The position numbers were made by a program, and so were the translations under genes. Shown in pieces: positions 54,598-63,029 of a stretch of DNA of 64,000 bases. The notes beneath the pieces are model-generated. The model was not told the origin of the DNA. It searched no databases and saw only the letters and a list, made by a program, of their open reading frames with translations. The DNA comes from Seohaeicola zhoushanensis (GTDB lineage Bacteria > Pseudomonadota > Alphaproteobacteria > Rhodobacterales > Rhodobacteraceae), in NCBI RefSeq assembly GCF_014656415.1, contig NZ_BNCJ01000005.1:130104-194103 (forward strand). The letters are read 5' to 3'. Positions within the stretch are counted from its first letter, which is position 1; the number at the start of each line of letters is the position of its first letter.

Positions 54598-55215
54598 ATG
54601 ACCGACCACCCCGCCATCCTGCGCACCGGGCGCAAGTTCGACCAGGTGCTCGCGGGCGCGCGCAAGGTCTTCATGGCCGATGGTTTCGAGGGCGCCAATG
54701 TCGACGACATTGCCCGTGCCGCCGGCGTCTCGAAGGCGACTCTCTACAGCTATTTCCCCGACAAGCGCCTGCTTTTCGTCGAGGTCGCGACCACCGAATG
54801 CCGCCGCATGGCCGAGCGCACGTTGGAACTGGTTGACCCGACCGCCCCACCCCGCGCCGTGCTGACCATCGCCGCCGGGCAGATCGTGCCTTTCCTGCTC
54901 TCGGACTTCGCCCAGCAATGCTTCCGCGCCTGCATGGCCGAACGCGACCGCTTCCCTGAACTGGGCCGCGCCTTCTATACCAACGGCCCCGAGAACGGCA
55001 AACGCCAGCTCAAGGCCTATATGGCCGAGGCGACCGCGCGCGGCCAGCTGAGGATCGATGATCTCGACATGGCCGCCGAGCAGTTCACCGAGCTTTGCAA
55101 GGCCCGGCTCTGGACACGCGCGGTCTTCGGCATCCAGACCCGGTTTACCGAGGAAGAGATCGCCGAGGTGGTGCAGAACGCGGTCGAGACCTTCCTCGCC
55201 CGCTACGGCGCCTGA
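54598..55215 (+). CDS. TetR family transcriptional regulator
   Basis: 205 aa. N-terminal helix-turn-helix (about 14-60) with ARKVFMADGFEGANVDDIARAAGVSKATLYSYFPDKRLLF split over the usual three helices; the C-terminal ligand domain resembles the AefR/DesT-like group. AGGAGA precedes the ATG. Divergent from mbfA with about 120 bp between; the likely target is unclear, though the downstream NTF2-like gene is on the same strand 67 bp on. Confidence 0.9.
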   Translation: MTDHPAILRTGRKFDQVLAGARKVFMADGFEGANVDDIARAAGVSKATLYSYFPDKRLLFVEVATTECRRMAERTLELVDPTAPPRAVLTIAAGQIVPFLLSDFAQQCFRACMAERDRFPELGRAFYTNGPENGKRQLKAYMAEATARGQLRIDDLDMAAEQFTELCKARLWTRAVFGIQTRFTEEEIAEVVQNAVETFLARYGA

Positions 55216-55282
55216 GCGCCGGGCGAGACAGCCGGCCCGCCCCGCGCTATGATGCGGGGAATGGCTGCGGGTGGAGGGGGAC

Positions 55283-55681
55283 ATGCCCGGCAACGACGAC
55301 GACGGCCTCGATGCGGCCATCCGCGCCTTCGGGGCGGCCTGGGCCAGCGGCGATATCCCGGCGCTGCGCGCGCTGCTCTCGCCGAGCTATACCCACAAGG
55401 ACATCTTCGGCGCGCACCTGCCCTGCGAGGACTGGCTCGCCTACGCCGCGAAACGCACCGGGCGCGATACGAGGATCGCCTTCCGAGAGGTGAAGACCCG
55501 CCGCTTCGGCGAGCTCGCCGTGATCACCGGCTTCAACGACATCACCGGCGGCGGCGCGACCTCGGCGGGCGACACCCAGGATCTGAGCATCGTCTTCACC
55601 CAGGTCTGGCGGCGCGAGAACGGCCGCTGGCTGCGCGAGGCCTTCCAGGCGACCCAGGTCGCCGAGGAGGTCGCGGGCTAG
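55283..55681 (+). CDS. NTF2/SnoaL-like (DUF4440-type) protein
   Basis: 132 aa with one cone-shaped NTF2-like domain: DAAIRAFGAAWASGDIPALRALLS at the N-terminus and a C-terminal VFTQVWRRENGRWLREAFQ. Such proteins bind or isomerise small hydrophobic ligands; the function here is open. ATG 55283 with GGAGGGGG just upstream is preferred over the GTG four codons earlier. Stop overlaps the convergent GST-like gene in CTAG (55678-55681). Confidence 0.8.
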   Translation: MPGNDDDGLDAAIRAFGAAWASGDIPALRALLSPSYTHKDIFGAHLPCEDWLAYAAKRTGRDTRIAFREVKTRRFGELAVITGFNDITGGGATSAGDTQDLSIVFTQVWRRENGRWLREAFQATQVAEEVAG

Positions 55682-56262
55682 GGGGCATAGGGGCGCGGTG
55701 CCGTCGCCGCCACCTCGGGCCGCTCCAGCAGTTCGAGGATGTTCCGCAGCGCCGGGGCCTCCGCCGCCACCCCCTCGACCCCGCGCGAGCGGGCCCAGTC
55801 GAGCAGAACGGCCAGCGCCAGCCCGGTCACCGTGTCGGGCGGTGCCTGCTGCGCCAGCCAGCCCGCCACGCTGTTGAACCGGCGGACGAGACGGTCACGC
55901 AGGTCGAACCCCAGCACATTCGGCCCCACCGGCCCCAGCCCCGCCCAGCCGATATAGGCCGCCTGCGCCAGCGCATCGCCCGCCGTGAGGGCGACGACCA
56001 GTCGCGCACGCTCGCCCGTGATGGGGAATGGCGCGCCTTTGGGGGCCATTGCGGCCAGATGCTCGATGATGAGCAGCGTCGGGAAAATCGGCGGCGCGTC
56101 CCCGCGCAGCAGCAGCGGCACCTGCCCCATCGGCGTCAGGGCGTCGACCGCCTTCGGAAGCGGGAAACCCACCTCGCGCAGGGCGACCGGCAGGCCCCAG
56201 GCGGCAATCAGCACCCGCACGATCCGCGAAAAGGGCGAGCCGTCGACATAGATCAGTTCCAT
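55678..56262 (-). CDS. Glutathione S-transferase-like protein
   Basis: 194 aa: N-terminal thioredoxin-fold domain (ELIYVDGSPFSRIVRVLIAAWG, in blocks about 2-24, with Ser10-Pro11 in the GST active-site position) then an all-alpha domain. Likely glutathione-binding; substrate unknown. AGGAGG lies five bases before the ATG at 56262. Confidence 0.82.
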   Translation of the reverse strand: MELIYVDGSPFSRIVRVLIAAWGLPVALREVGFPLPKAVDALTPMGQVPLLLRGDAPPIFPTLLIIEHLAAMAPKGAPFPITGERARLVVALTAGDALAQAAYIGWAGLGPVGPNVLGFDLRDRLVRRFNSVAGWLAQQAPPDTVTGLALAVLLDWARSRGVEGVAAEAPALRNILELLERPEVAATAPRPYAP

Positions 56263-56332
56263 CCCGGCCTCCTGCGAGGGACCCATGACCAGCCTAGCAC
56301 GGAATGGAGGCCGTCGCGCCTGTGGGGTTTCC

Positions 56333-56401
56333 CCGCGCTGCGCGCGGCGACCCGCTGGGGGCCTTGCCCCCAGACCCCCGAGTATTTTGCGAAGAGAAGA
56401 A
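56333..56401 (-). repeat. Intergenic repeat R5 (tandem hairpins, reverse)
   Basis: In the divergent gap between the GST-like and ChaC genes. Reverse orientation: CCGCGC-TGC-GCGCGG (56333-56347), CTGGGGGC-CTT-GCCCCCAG (56355-56373), then GAGTATTTTGCGAAGAGAAGAA. The stems differ in sequence from R2-R4 but pair perfectly. Confidence 0.72.
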
Positions 56402-56507
56402 GCACAGGCGTGTTTCTCGCAGCGCCCTAGCGCGAAGATGCAGGGGGGCGGCGGCCGCGGCGCGCGGCTGGCCTTGACCTCGGCCTGTGGCGCGGGACTA
56501 TGCCGCC

Positions 56508-57197
56508 ATGTCCCGGCCGATGCACCTGACCCCCGACCATGTCGCCCGCACCTTTCGCGCGGTGCCTGATCCCGACGACGCCCTGCTGATGGGCTGGCAC
56601 CGGCTCGACGAAGCCGAGATCGCCGCCGCCGCGCGCGAGCTGCTGGCGGCGCGCCCGGCCGGGCCGCTGCATGTCTTTGCCTATGGCTCGCTGCTCTGGA
56701 AGCCCGAGTTCGAGCCGCTGGCGAGCCGGCGCGGCCATGTCGATGGCTGGCACCGGTCGTTCTGCATCGAGCTGACCACCTGGCGGGGCACGCCTGAGGC
56801 GCCGGGGCTGATGATGGCGCTGCTGCCGGGCGGGCGCTGCACCGGGCTGGTGCAGGAGGTACCCGAGGCGGCGGTCGTGCCGGTGACCGAGGCGCTGATC
56901 GCCCGCGAGACGCCCTTCCGTGAGCTGCTGGAGGCGCGCCGCTGGTTGGATGTGCAGACCGCCGAGGGGCACCTGCGCGCGCTCACCTTCTATGCGCCGC
57001 CGGTGGGGGAGGAGCTGCGCACCGACCTCACGGCCGAGGCCACCGCGCGGATGATCGCACGGGCCTGCGGCCATGCCGGCTCGAACGCCGAATACCTGCA
57101 CGAGACGTTGAAGGCGCTGGGGGCGCATGGCATCCGGGACGGCCGGCTCTGGCGCCTGCAGAAGCTGGTGGCGGCGGAACTCGACCGGATGGGGTGA
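56508..57197 (+). CDS. ChaC-like gamma-glutamylcyclotransferase (paralog B)
   Basis: 229 aa. VFAYGSLLWKPEFEP (about 56-70), GWHRSFC and RGTPEAPGLMMALLPGG give the ChaC signature; VQTAEGHLRALTF and NAEYLHETLKALGAHGI match paralog A at 7715-8458. Likely acts on glutathione or gamma-glutamyl peptides. The N-terminus is uncertain: GTG 56487 and ATG 56520 are alternatives; 56508 best aligns with paralog A (M..x..MHLTP). Shine-Dalgarno weak. Confidence 0.85.
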   Translation: MSRPMHLTPDHVARTFRAVPDPDDALLMGWHRLDEAEIAAAARELLAARPAGPLHVFAYGSLLWKPEFEPLASRRGHVDGWHRSFCIELTTWRGTPEAPGLMMALLPGGRCTGLVQEVPEAAVVPVTEALIARETPFRELLEARRWLDVQTAEGHLRALTFYAPPVGEELRTDLTAEATARMIARACGHAGSNAEYLHETLKALGAHGIRDGRLWRLQKLVAAELDRMG

Positions 57198-57270
57198 GGG
57201 ATTTTGCGATGCGGAAGGGTGTCCCGGAAAGTCACTCCGGAATTTTACTTTTATTTCAATGGATTGGAAA

Positions 57271-57288
57271 GCGCCCCAGCTGGGACGC
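57271..57288 (-). terminator. Probable terminator after the NYN-LOTUS gene
   Basis: Minus strand GCGTCCC-AGCT-GGGGCGC followed by TTT; 7-bp stem with one G-T pair, 16 bp after the stop. Short U tract, so moderate support. Confidence 0.5.
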
Positions 57289-57303
57289 CTTCCGGGTGTT
57301 GCT

Positions 57304-58053
57304 TCAGTCGAGCCGCCGCACCATCAGCTGGTTGCCCTCGCCGACCCGCGTCTCGAAGAGCTTCAGCTCCTTGATGAGGTCGGAGAGCTTCTTCTTGCCG
57401 TAGCTGCGGGTATCGAAATCGGGGTTGGCCGCGCTGATATACTGGCCGATCTGGCCGAGCGTGAACCATTCGTCGTCCTGGTTGATCGCGTCCATCGCCC
57501 GGATCACCAGCTTGCTCGGATCCTCCAGCGCCGCCGGGGCCTCGGCCGCCGCCGGCGCCGGGGCGGGCGCCTCGGCCGGCTTCGCTTCGGGCCGCGCCTT
57601 CGGCTTGGTCTCGGGCACCAGGTTCTCGACGTAGATGAAGCGCTTGCAGGCCTTCACGAAGGCCATCGGCGTCTTGCGCATCCCCATGCCGAAGACGTCG
57701 AGCCCCTGCTCGCGGATCCGGCTCGCCAGGCGGGTGAAATCGCTGTCCGACGAGATCAGCACGAAGCCGTCGAAACGGCCCGAGTGCAGGATATCCATCG
57801 CGTCGATCACCAGCGCGATATCGCTCGCATTCTTGCCCGTCGTATTGGCGAACTGCTGATGCGGCACGATCGCCAGCGCGGCGAGCCGGTCCTTGCTCCA
57901 GCCCTGCGGCCCGCCGCCGGCGAAATCGCCATAGATGCGCCGGATGCTGGCCTCGCCCAGCGACGCGATCTCCTCGAACATCGCGTCGGCATATTTCGCC
58001 GAGATATTGTCGGCGTCGATCAGGACGGCCAGCAGCTTGCGCGGATCGCTCAT
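57304..58053 (-). CDS. NYN domain RNase-like protein with C-terminal LOTUS/OST-HTH domain
   Basis: 249 aa. NYN (PIN-like) nuclease domain at about 8-150: VLIDADNISAKY (about 10-21), IYGDFAG, NASDIALVIDAMD and SSDSDFTRLA supply the conserved Asp cluster for a divalent metal. An Ala/Pro/Glu-rich linker (about 150-180) leads to an OST-HTH/LOTUS domain (about 183-249, LGQIGQYISAANPDF, LSDLIKEL) known to bind RNA. Probable endoribonuclease. Follows clpP with only 2 bp between stop and start, so cotranscribed. Confidence 0.87.
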   Translation of the reverse strand: MSDPRKLLAVLIDADNISAKYADAMFEEIASLGEASIRRIYGDFAGGGPQGWSKDRLAALAIVPHQQFANTTGKNASDIALVIDAMDILHSGRFDGFVLISSDSDFTRLASRIREQGLDVFGMGMRKTPMAFVKACKRFIYVENLVPETKPKARPEAKPAEAPAPAPAAAEAPAALEDPSKLVIRAMDAINQDDEWFTLGQIGQYISAANPDFDTRSYGKKKLSDLIKELKLFETRVGEGNQLMVRRLD

Positions 58054-58055
58054 CC

Positions 58056-58664
58056 TCAGGCCAGTTCGTCGACCGAGGAGATCACCTTCCCGAGCAGGCC
58101 ATAGTCGAGCGCCTCCTTGGTGGTCAGCCAGAAGTCGCGGCGGGTGTCCTCGGCGATCTTCTCCGGGGTCTGGCCGGTTGCCTCGGCAAAAAGCTTGTGG
58201 AACCGCTCGGCCATGATGCGGATCTGTTCGGCCTGGATCATCAGGTCGCTCACCTGGCCGCCGATCCCGCCCGAGGGCTGGTGCAGCAGGAAGCGGGTGT
58301 TGGGCAGGCAGTAGCGGTTCTCGCGCTCGGCCCCCACGAAGATCAGCGCGCCGGCGCTGGCCACCCAACCCGAGCCGATGGTGCGCACCTTGGGGCGGAT
58401 GAACTTGATGATGTCATGCACCATGTCGCCGGATTCGACGTGGCCGCCGGGCGAGGAGATGAAGACGTTGATCGGGTCGTCGCTGTCCTCGGCCAGGGCC
58501 AGCAGCTGGGTCACCGCGCGGCGCGCCAGCTTGTCGTCGATGGCGCCGGTGATGATGACGTTGCGCGACTTGAAGAACAGCTGTTCGGCCTTGCCGGCCG
58601 GGGGCGTGTCGGGCGTTTCGTCGACCCGGGTATCTTCGTCTTCGTCTTCGAGGCGGTAGTTCAT
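58056..58664 (-). CDS. clpP: ClpP family serine protease (divergent)
   Basis: 202 aa. Catalytic triad recognisable: Ser103 in GWVASAGALIF, His128 in LLHQPSGG, Asp177 in DTRRDFWLT. The mature N-terminus of housekeeping ClpP is replaced by an acidic segment (EDEDEDTRVDE, about 6-16), and the handle region is shorter. No clpX or tig is adjacent, so this is probably the accessory ClpP2-like copy rather than the main one. GGGAGAC precedes ATG 58664. First gene of the operon with the NYN-LOTUS protein. Confidence 0.88.
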   Translation of the reverse strand: MNYRLEDEDEDTRVDETPDTPPAGKAEQLFFKSRNVIITGAIDDKLARRAVTQLLALAEDSDDPINVFISSPGGHVESGDMVHDIIKFIRPKVRTIGSGWVASAGALIFVGAERENRYCLPNTRFLLHQPSGGIGGQVSDLMIQAEQIRIMAERFHKLFAEATGQTPEKIAEDTRRDFWLTTKEALDYGLLGKVISSVDELA

Positions 58665-58720
58665 CGCGTCGGGTCTCCCTAGAGTGTGCCGCTGGAACCT
58701 AGAGGCTCGGCGCGGGAGGT

Positions 58721-59932
58721 TCAACGGGTGGCGTGGCCGCGCCCGACAATATCGGCCGCCTGCGCCAGCACGCGCAGCCCGGCGACCAGGTCGGCATTGG
58801 CCGTATCCTCGGCGAAATCGTGGCTGATGCCGCCGATCGAGGGCACGAAGAGCATCGCCACCGGCATCAGCCCCGCCACGTTGGTGGCGTCATGCAGCGC
58901 GCCCGAGGGCAGCTTGCGCCACCGGCCCGGCGCGACCGCCTCGGCCCCCGACTCGAGCGCCGTGCGCAAGCGGGCGTCCATCGTCACCGGCTCGAGGCCG
59001 AGCAGCGGGCCGAAGCTCAGCTCCATCCCGCGCGCCTCGGCAATCTCGCGGGCGGTGGCACGGACGATCGCCTCCATCCGGTTCAGCCGGTCGGCATCGC
59101 CATCGCGCCACTGCATCGAGAAGGTCGCCCGCCCCGGCACGATCGACGAGGCATTGGGATGCAGCGAGACATGGCCCACCGACCAGACCGAGGCCGGCGT
59201 CACCACGTTGCGGAAGCGTTCGGCAATCGACGCGTTGAAGGCGGCCAGCGCCTGGAAGGCGTCGCGCCGCAGGTGCATCGGCGTGGTGCCCGCGTGGTTC
59301 TGCTGGCCGGCGAAGGTGATCTTCATGTCGCGGATGCCGACGATATCGGTGACGACGCCGATCTGCTCGGCGGCGGTGTCGAGCACCGGCCCCTGCTCGA
59401 TGTGCAGTTCGACATAGCCGGTGAAGCGGCCGGGGTCGACGAAGGGCCCGGCGAGATCGGCCATCCGCGCCCGCGCCACGGCATAGGTCACGCCGGCATG
59501 GTCGGTCAGCGGATCGGCCTCGTCCATCGGCAGGGTGCCCGACCAGACCGCGCTGCCGGTGGTGACGCCGAAGCGGCCCTCCTCGTCCTGGAAGCTGACC
59601 ACCGAGACCGCCGGCCCGCCCGCCTCGCGCGCGGCGCGCGCCACCTCCAGCGCGGCGATCACGCCCAGCGCCCCGTCGAGCCAGCCGCCCTCGGGCTGGC
59701 TGTCGGAATGCGAGCCGAGCAGCAGCGAGGGCCCCTCGACAAGGCCGAAGAGATTGCCGACCGGGTCGAACTGCGGTGTCAGCCCCGCCTCGGCCATGCG
59801 CGCGGCCAGCCACTTGCGGGCGGCGATATCGGCATCGGAAAAGGCCGGGCGCACCACGCCCTTGCCCACCCCCGCCGCTCCGAAGCCGCGCAGGGTTTCG
59901 AGATCGGCGAGGAAACGGTCAGGGTTCAGCAT
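58721..59932 (-). CDS. M20 family Zn-dependent amidohydrolase (hydantoinase/carbamoylase type)
   Basis: 403 aa, allantoate amidohydrolase / N-carbamoyl-L-amino-acid hydrolase family. Dinuclear zinc ligands are recognisable: [18 protein letters not shown] (His and bridging Asp), FQDEEGRFG (Glu-Glu) and the C-terminal [13 protein letters not shown] (His). Dimerisation lid motif [12 protein letters not shown] is present. It would release ammonia and CO2 from a carbamoyl group, fitting with hyuAB elsewhere in the window. ATG 59932 with GGAGGACC upstream is chosen over an open frame running into the fdh gene end. Confidence 0.9.
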   Translation of the reverse strand: MLNPDRFLADLETLRGFGAAGVGKGVVRPAFSDADIAARKWLAARMAEAGLTPQFDPVGNLFGLVEGPSLLLGSHSDSQPEGGWLDGALGVIAALEVARAAREAGGPAVSVVSFQDEEGRFGVTTGSAVWSGTLPMDEADPLTDHAGVTYAVARARMADLAGPFVDPGRFTGYVELHIEQGPVLDTAAEQIGVVTDIVGIRDMKITFAGQQNHAGTTPMHLRRDAFQALAAFNASIAERFRNVVTPASVWSVGHVSLHPNASSIVPGRATFSMQWRDGDADRLNRMEAIVRATAREIAEARGMELSFGPLLGLEPVTMDARLRTALESGAEAVAPGRWRKLPSGALHDATNVAGLMPVAMLFVPSIGGISHDFAEDTANADLVAGLRVLAQAADIVGRGHATR

Positions 59933-59951
59933 GACAGGTCCTCCGGGCGCA

Positions 59952-59997
59952 CGGAATTCTGCAAGTATTCCGGACAAAATTCCTTGCAGGAATTTTG
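59952..59997. repeat. Twin AT-rich hairpins P2
   Basis: An imperfect palindrome (CGGAAT...ATTCCG, 59952-59972, one T-T mismatch) followed by CAAAATTCCT-TGC-AGGAATTTTG (59975-59997). It lies directly after the formate dehydrogenase stop and looks like P1 at 50.5 kb. Confidence 0.65.
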
Positions 59998-59999
59998 CA

Positions 60000-62765
60000 T
60001 CACTCCGCCGCCGCCCGTGCCGCTGCAGGCTCGACCCGCACCGCCGAGAACTTGAACTCGGGGATCTTGCCGTAGGGGTCAACCGCCGGGTTGGTCAGGA
60101 TGTTCGCCGCCGCCTCGACATAGGCGAAGGGCAGGAAGACCATGTCGGGCGCCACCGCGCGGTCGGCGCGGGCCATGATCTCGATGCTGCCGCGCCGCGT
60201 GGTCAGGCGCAGCATTCCGCCCGGCTCCACCCCGAGGCGGCGCAGGGTCGAGGGATGCAGCGAGCAGTTGGCCTCGGGCTCCACCGCGTCCAGCACCTTG
60301 GACCGCCGCGTCATCGAGCCGGTGTGCCAATGTTCGAGCTGCCGCCCGGTGGTCAGGATCATCGGGTAATCGGCATCGGGCGCCTCGGCCGGGGCGATGA
60401 CATTCGCCGGCGTGAACTTCGCCCGCCCACCGGCGCGCGGGAAGCCCTCGCCGAAGACGATGGGCTGGCCGGGGTCTTCCGGGGTCAGAGAGGGGTAGGT
60501 CACGACATTGACCCGCGACAGCCGTTCCCAGGTGATGTTGTCGAGCGACTTCATCGTGCGCTTCATCTCGGCAAAGACATCCGCCGGACTGTCATGCTGC
60601 CAGTCCAGCCCGCAGCGCCGCGCCAGATCGACAGTGATCGCCCAGTCCTCGCGCGCCTGGCCCGGCGGTGGCACGGCGGGGCGGCCCATCTGCACCTGAC
60701 GGTTGGTGTTGGTGACGGTGCCCGACTTCTCGGCAAAGGCCGAGGCCGGCAGGATCACGTCGGCATAGTTCGCCGTCTCGGTCAGGAAGATGTCCTGCAC
60801 GACGAGGTGGTCGAGCTTGGCCAGCGCGTCGCGGGCATGTTCGACATCTGGGTCGGACATCGCCGGGTTCTCGCCGAGGATATACATCGCCTTGATGTGC
60901 CCCTCATGCACCGCATCCATGATCTCGGTGACGGTCAGCCCCTTCTGGTTCGAGAAGTCGCCCGATTGCCAGACCTCGGTAAAGGCTGAGCGCACGCCAT
61001 CGTCGGTGACGCTCTGGTAATCCGGCAGGAACATCGGGATCAGCCCGGCGTCCGAGGCGCCCTGCACGTTATTCTGGCCGCGCAGCGGGTGCAGCCCGGT
61101 GCCGGGGCGCCCGACATGGCCGCACATCAGCGCCAGCGCAATCAGGCAGCGCGAATTGTCGGTGCCGTGGATGTGCTGGCTCACCCCCATGCCCCAGAAG
61201 ATCATGCCGGCTCGCGCACCGGCGAAGGTGCGGGCGACCTCGCGCAGGGTCTCCGCCGGGATGCCGCAGATATCAGCCATCTTTTCGGGCGCGAAATCCT
61301 TGAGATGCGCCGCCTCGGCCGGGAAGTTCTCGGTATAGGCCTCGATATACTGGCGGTCGAATAGTTCTTCCTCGACGATCACATGCATGATCGCGTTCAG
61401 CATCGCCACGTCGGCGCCGGGGCGGAACTGCAGCATGTGGCTGGCAAAGCGGCGCAGGCCGACGCCGCGCGGATCCATCACGATCAGCTTTCCGCCCCGC
61501 TTGGCGAACTGCTTGAAATAGGTTGCGGCGACCGGGTGGTTCTCGACCGGGTTGGCGCCGATGACGATGGCGACATCGGCATTCTCGATCTCGTTGAAGG
61601 TCGCGGTCACGGCGGCCGAGCCGACGTTCTCCATCAGCGCGGCGACGCTCGACGCATGGCAAAGCCGCGTGCAATGATCCACGTTGTTGTGGCCAAAGCC
61701 CTGGCGGATGAACTTCTGGAAGAGGTAGGCCTCTTCGTTGGTGCATTTCGCCGACCCGAACCCCGCCACCTCGCGCCCCCTGCCCTTCAGGCCACCGGCG
61801 GCGACATCCAGCGCCTCTTCCCAGGTCGCCTCGCGGAAATGCGTGGCCCAATTGCCGGGATCGACGTTCAGCCCCTTGGCCGGCGCATCCTCGCGCCGGA
61901 TCAGCGGCACGGTCAGGCGGTGCGGGTGGTGGATATAGTCAAACCCGAAGCGCCCCTTGACGCAGAGCCGCCCCTCGTTCGCCGGGCCGTCGATGCCCTC
62001 GACGAACTTGACCCGCCCGTCCTTGACCTTGAGCGAGACCTGGCAGCCCACCCCGCAGAACGGACAGACGCTGGCGACCTCGCTGTCGTAATCCTTGCTG
62101 TCGCCCTGCTGGGCCTCGTCCAGCACGCTGGCAGGCATCAGCGCGCCGGTGGGGCAGGCCTGCACGCATTCGCCGCAGGCCACGCAGGTCGAGGCGCCCA
62201 TCGGGTCGGCCATGTCGAAGACGGGATAGGCGCCATGTCCCCGCCCGGCCATGCCGATCACGTCGTTGACCTGCACCTCGCGGCAGGCGCGCACGCAGAG
62301 GCCGCACTGGATGCAGGCGTCGAGGTTGACGCGCATGGCGACATGGCTGTCGTCGAGCAGCGGGATATGGTCCGGCTCCAGCGCCGGGAAACGACTGGTG
62401 GTGACGCCGTTCAGATCGGCCATGTCCCACAGATGCGACGAGCGGTCATGCGCCGCGTCTCGCTTCGGCTGGTCGGCCACCAGCAGTTCGGTCACCATGG
62501 CGCGCGCCTTGCTCGCCCGCTCGGAGGCGGTCCTCACCACCATGCCATCGGAGGGCTCGCGGATGCAGGAGGCGGCAAGCGTGCGCTCGCCTTCGATCTC
62601 GACCATGCAGGCCCGGCAATTGCCGTCCGGGCGATAGCCAGGCGCGGGCTTGTGGCAGAGATGCGGGATAACCAGCCCCCGCCCGTTAGCGATTTCCCAG
62701 ATCGTCAGGCCCTTCGGCGCCTCGATCTCGGCGCCATCGAGGGTGAAACGGATCGTCTCGGCCAT
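60000..62765 (-). CDS. fdhA: Formate dehydrogenase alpha subunit (Mo/W-bis-MGD)
   Basis: 921 aa. An N-terminal [2Fe-2S] domain has Cys37, 50, 53 and 67. Two ferredoxin-like sets follow ([11 protein letters not shown], 151-161; [11 protein letters not shown], 194-204), then CPFCGVGC (234-241) plus Cys268 for the cluster next to the cofactor. The metal ligand is Cys369 followed by His370 in RLCHASS: a cysteine, not selenocysteine. Between residues 68 and 150 no Cys occurs; FdsA-type enzymes carry a His/Cys cluster there. No beta, gamma, delta or accessory subunit genes are beside it. Role: formate oxidation. Confidence 0.9.
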   Translation of the reverse strand: MAETIRFTLDGAEIEAPKGLTIWEIANGRGLVIPHLCHKPAPGYRPDGNCRACMVEIEGERTLAASCIREPSDGMVVRTASERASKARAMVTELLVADQPKRDAAHDRSSHLWDMADLNGVTTSRFPALEPDHIPLLDDSHVAMRVNLDACIQCGLCVRACREVQVNDVIGMAGRGHGAYPVFDMADPMGASTCVACGECVQACPTGALMPASVLDEAQQGDSKDYDSEVASVCPFCGVGCQVSLKVKDGRVKFVEGIDGPANEGRLCVKGRFGFDYIHHPHRLTVPLIRREDAPAKGLNVDPGNWATHFREATWEEALDVAAGGLKGRGREVAGFGSAKCTNEEAYLFQKFIRQGFGHNNVDHCTRLCHASSVAALMENVGSAAVTATFNEIENADVAIVIGANPVENHPVAATYFKQFAKRGGKLIVMDPRGVGLRRFASHMLQFRPGADVAMLNAIMHVIVEEELFDRQYIEAYTENFPAEAAHLKDFAPEKMADICGIPAETLREVARTFAGARAGMIFWGMGVSQHIHGTDNSRCLIALALMCGHVGRPGTGLHPLRGQNNVQGASDAGLIPMFLPDYQSVTDDGVRSAFTEVWQSGDFSNQKGLTVTEIMDAVHEGHIKAMYILGENPAMSDPDVEHARDALAKLDHLVVQDIFLTETANYADVILPASAFAEKSGTVTNTNRQVQMGRPAVPPPGQAREDWAITVDLARRCGLDWQHDSPADVFAEMKRTMKSLDNITWERLSRVNVVTYPSLTPEDPGQPIVFGEGFPRAGGRAKFTPANVIAPAEAPDADYPMILTTGRQLEHWHTGSMTRRSKVLDAVEPEANCSLHPSTLRRLGVEPGGMLRLTTRRGSIEIMARADRAVAPDMVFLPFAYVEAAANILTNPAVDPYGKIPEFKFSAVRVEPAAARAAAE

Positions 62766-63029
62766 GTCTGCCTCCCAGCATTTCGCGCCTTATAGCGCAG
62801 GTCACGGGGGGAAACCCACTCCCAAACCCGACACCGTATCGGGGATTTGCGCCACGCATGACGCGGATCGGAAAGTTGTGTTCCCGCGCAGGGCCGAACC
62901 GCCGGCACGACGCGGGGATGCCGGGCAAAGCCCCCTGTGCTTCTTCTCTTTGACAAATACTCCCGTCCGGACATTTCCGCATGCGCGACACCGAACGGGC
63001 GCGTAGGGCGGGGTTCACCCCGCCGCCGC
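62766..63029. other. Spacer with partial repeat R6
   Basis: 264 bp between the ALDH stop and the fdhA start. It includes TTCTTCTCTTTGACAAATACTCCCG at 62941-62965 (split in two blocks here: TTCTTCTCTTTG and ACAAATACTCCCG), the pyrimidine/AAATACTCC core of the R1-R5 repeat family without its twin GC hairpins. No gene seen. Confidence 0.55.
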
